Source: Methanomassiliicoccales archaeon UBA147 (GTDB lineage Archaea; Thermoplasmatota; Thermoplasmata; SG8-5). From it: a stretch of DNA of 43,988 bases. Below are positions 43,906-43,988 of the stretch, piece after piece (positions within the stretch are counted from its first letter, which is position 1; every line of letters begins with the position of its first letter). The position numbers and the translations under genes were made by a program. The stretch lies in NCBI GenBank assembly GCA_002496385.1, contig DAJR01000021.1:1-43988 (forward strand). The letters are read 5' to 3'. A model generated the notes under the pieces. That model saw only the letters and a program-made list of their open reading frames with translations, was not told where the DNA came from and made no database searches.

Positions 43906-43988
43906 AAACTACCAGCCCCTAAAGGGACTGGCGTTTCTGGTTTGCATCAATGCTAATGGATTAGGGGCTGTATGTTTACCATAGGGCA
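43906..43988. mobile_element. Possible end of an IS200/IS605-type element, cut by the window edge
   Basis: GTAAACTACCAGCCCCTAA is followed by AGGGACTGG, which folds into a nine-pair hairpin with one mismatch. AGCCCCTAA recurs inverted as TTAGGGGCT about 40 bases later. Subterminal hairpins with a CCCCTAAAGGG core after GTAAACTACC resemble those at the ends of archaeal tnpB elements. No transposase lies in the window. Confidence 0.35.

Overview
The window is archaeal and best fits the Thermoplasmatota (Methanomassiliicoccales / marine benthic group D-like lineages). It carries an archaeal exosome (rrp4, rrp41, rrp42), SBDS-type SDO1, proteasome alpha subunit, eL43, RNA polymerase subunit P, aIF2-beta, membrane-anchored LonB, archaeal NadM, EndoQ, TldD/TldE and DUF835-TPR proteins. 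Promoters look archaeal (TATA boxes, some leaderless or short leaders). Large secreted clostripain- and subtilisin-type proteases fit a protein-degrading lifestyle. The lineage is inferred from gene content, not from a search.

Layout. 1-1453: 3' part of a GC-rich secreted clostripain-family gene. 1449-17452: a 16 kb, mostly AT-rich block made of two tandem units, both read leftwards. Each unit holds a membrane-anchored beta-propeller (BNR) gene followed by a giant secreted protease: C11 (1612 aa) in unit 1, S8 (2048 aa) in unit 2. The units are bounded by three copies of a 35-bp core. Left, middle and right copies have the arrangement host-core-R', L-core-R', L-core-host, as expected for two tandem inserts sharing ends but not interiors. 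R' is a remnant of a Reg_prop-type propeller gene, and unit 1 also holds a broken 5' end of rtcB. 17453-21506: endoQ, tldD and tldE. 21599-28235: a zinc-ribbon membrane protein, a tRNA-Leu(CAG) whose T-loop carries a 129-nt intron, and a cluster of DUF835/TPR, coiled-coil and V4R-like proteins. 28236-28945: a structured gene-free stretch. 28946-30473: an AbrB-like regulator and an AT-rich PKD surface protein.

30470-33299 (-): an aldehyde ferredoxin oxidoreductase family enzyme downstream of homoserine dehydrogenase. 33431-37317 (+): lonB, a small Cys protein, nadM, pncC and a methyltransferase, tightly packed or overlapping. 37384-43862 (-): aIF2-beta, a presenilin-like protease, proteasome alpha, SDO1, rrp4, rrp41, rrp42, eL43, rpoP and a SecB-like protein. 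This superoperon joins translation initiation, ribosome maturation, RNA decay and protein decay. The right edge shows hairpins like the end of an IS200/IS605 element.

The two most notable items are the cassette-like tandem protease/propeller block with conserved ends, and the tRNA-Leu interrupted in its T-loop.
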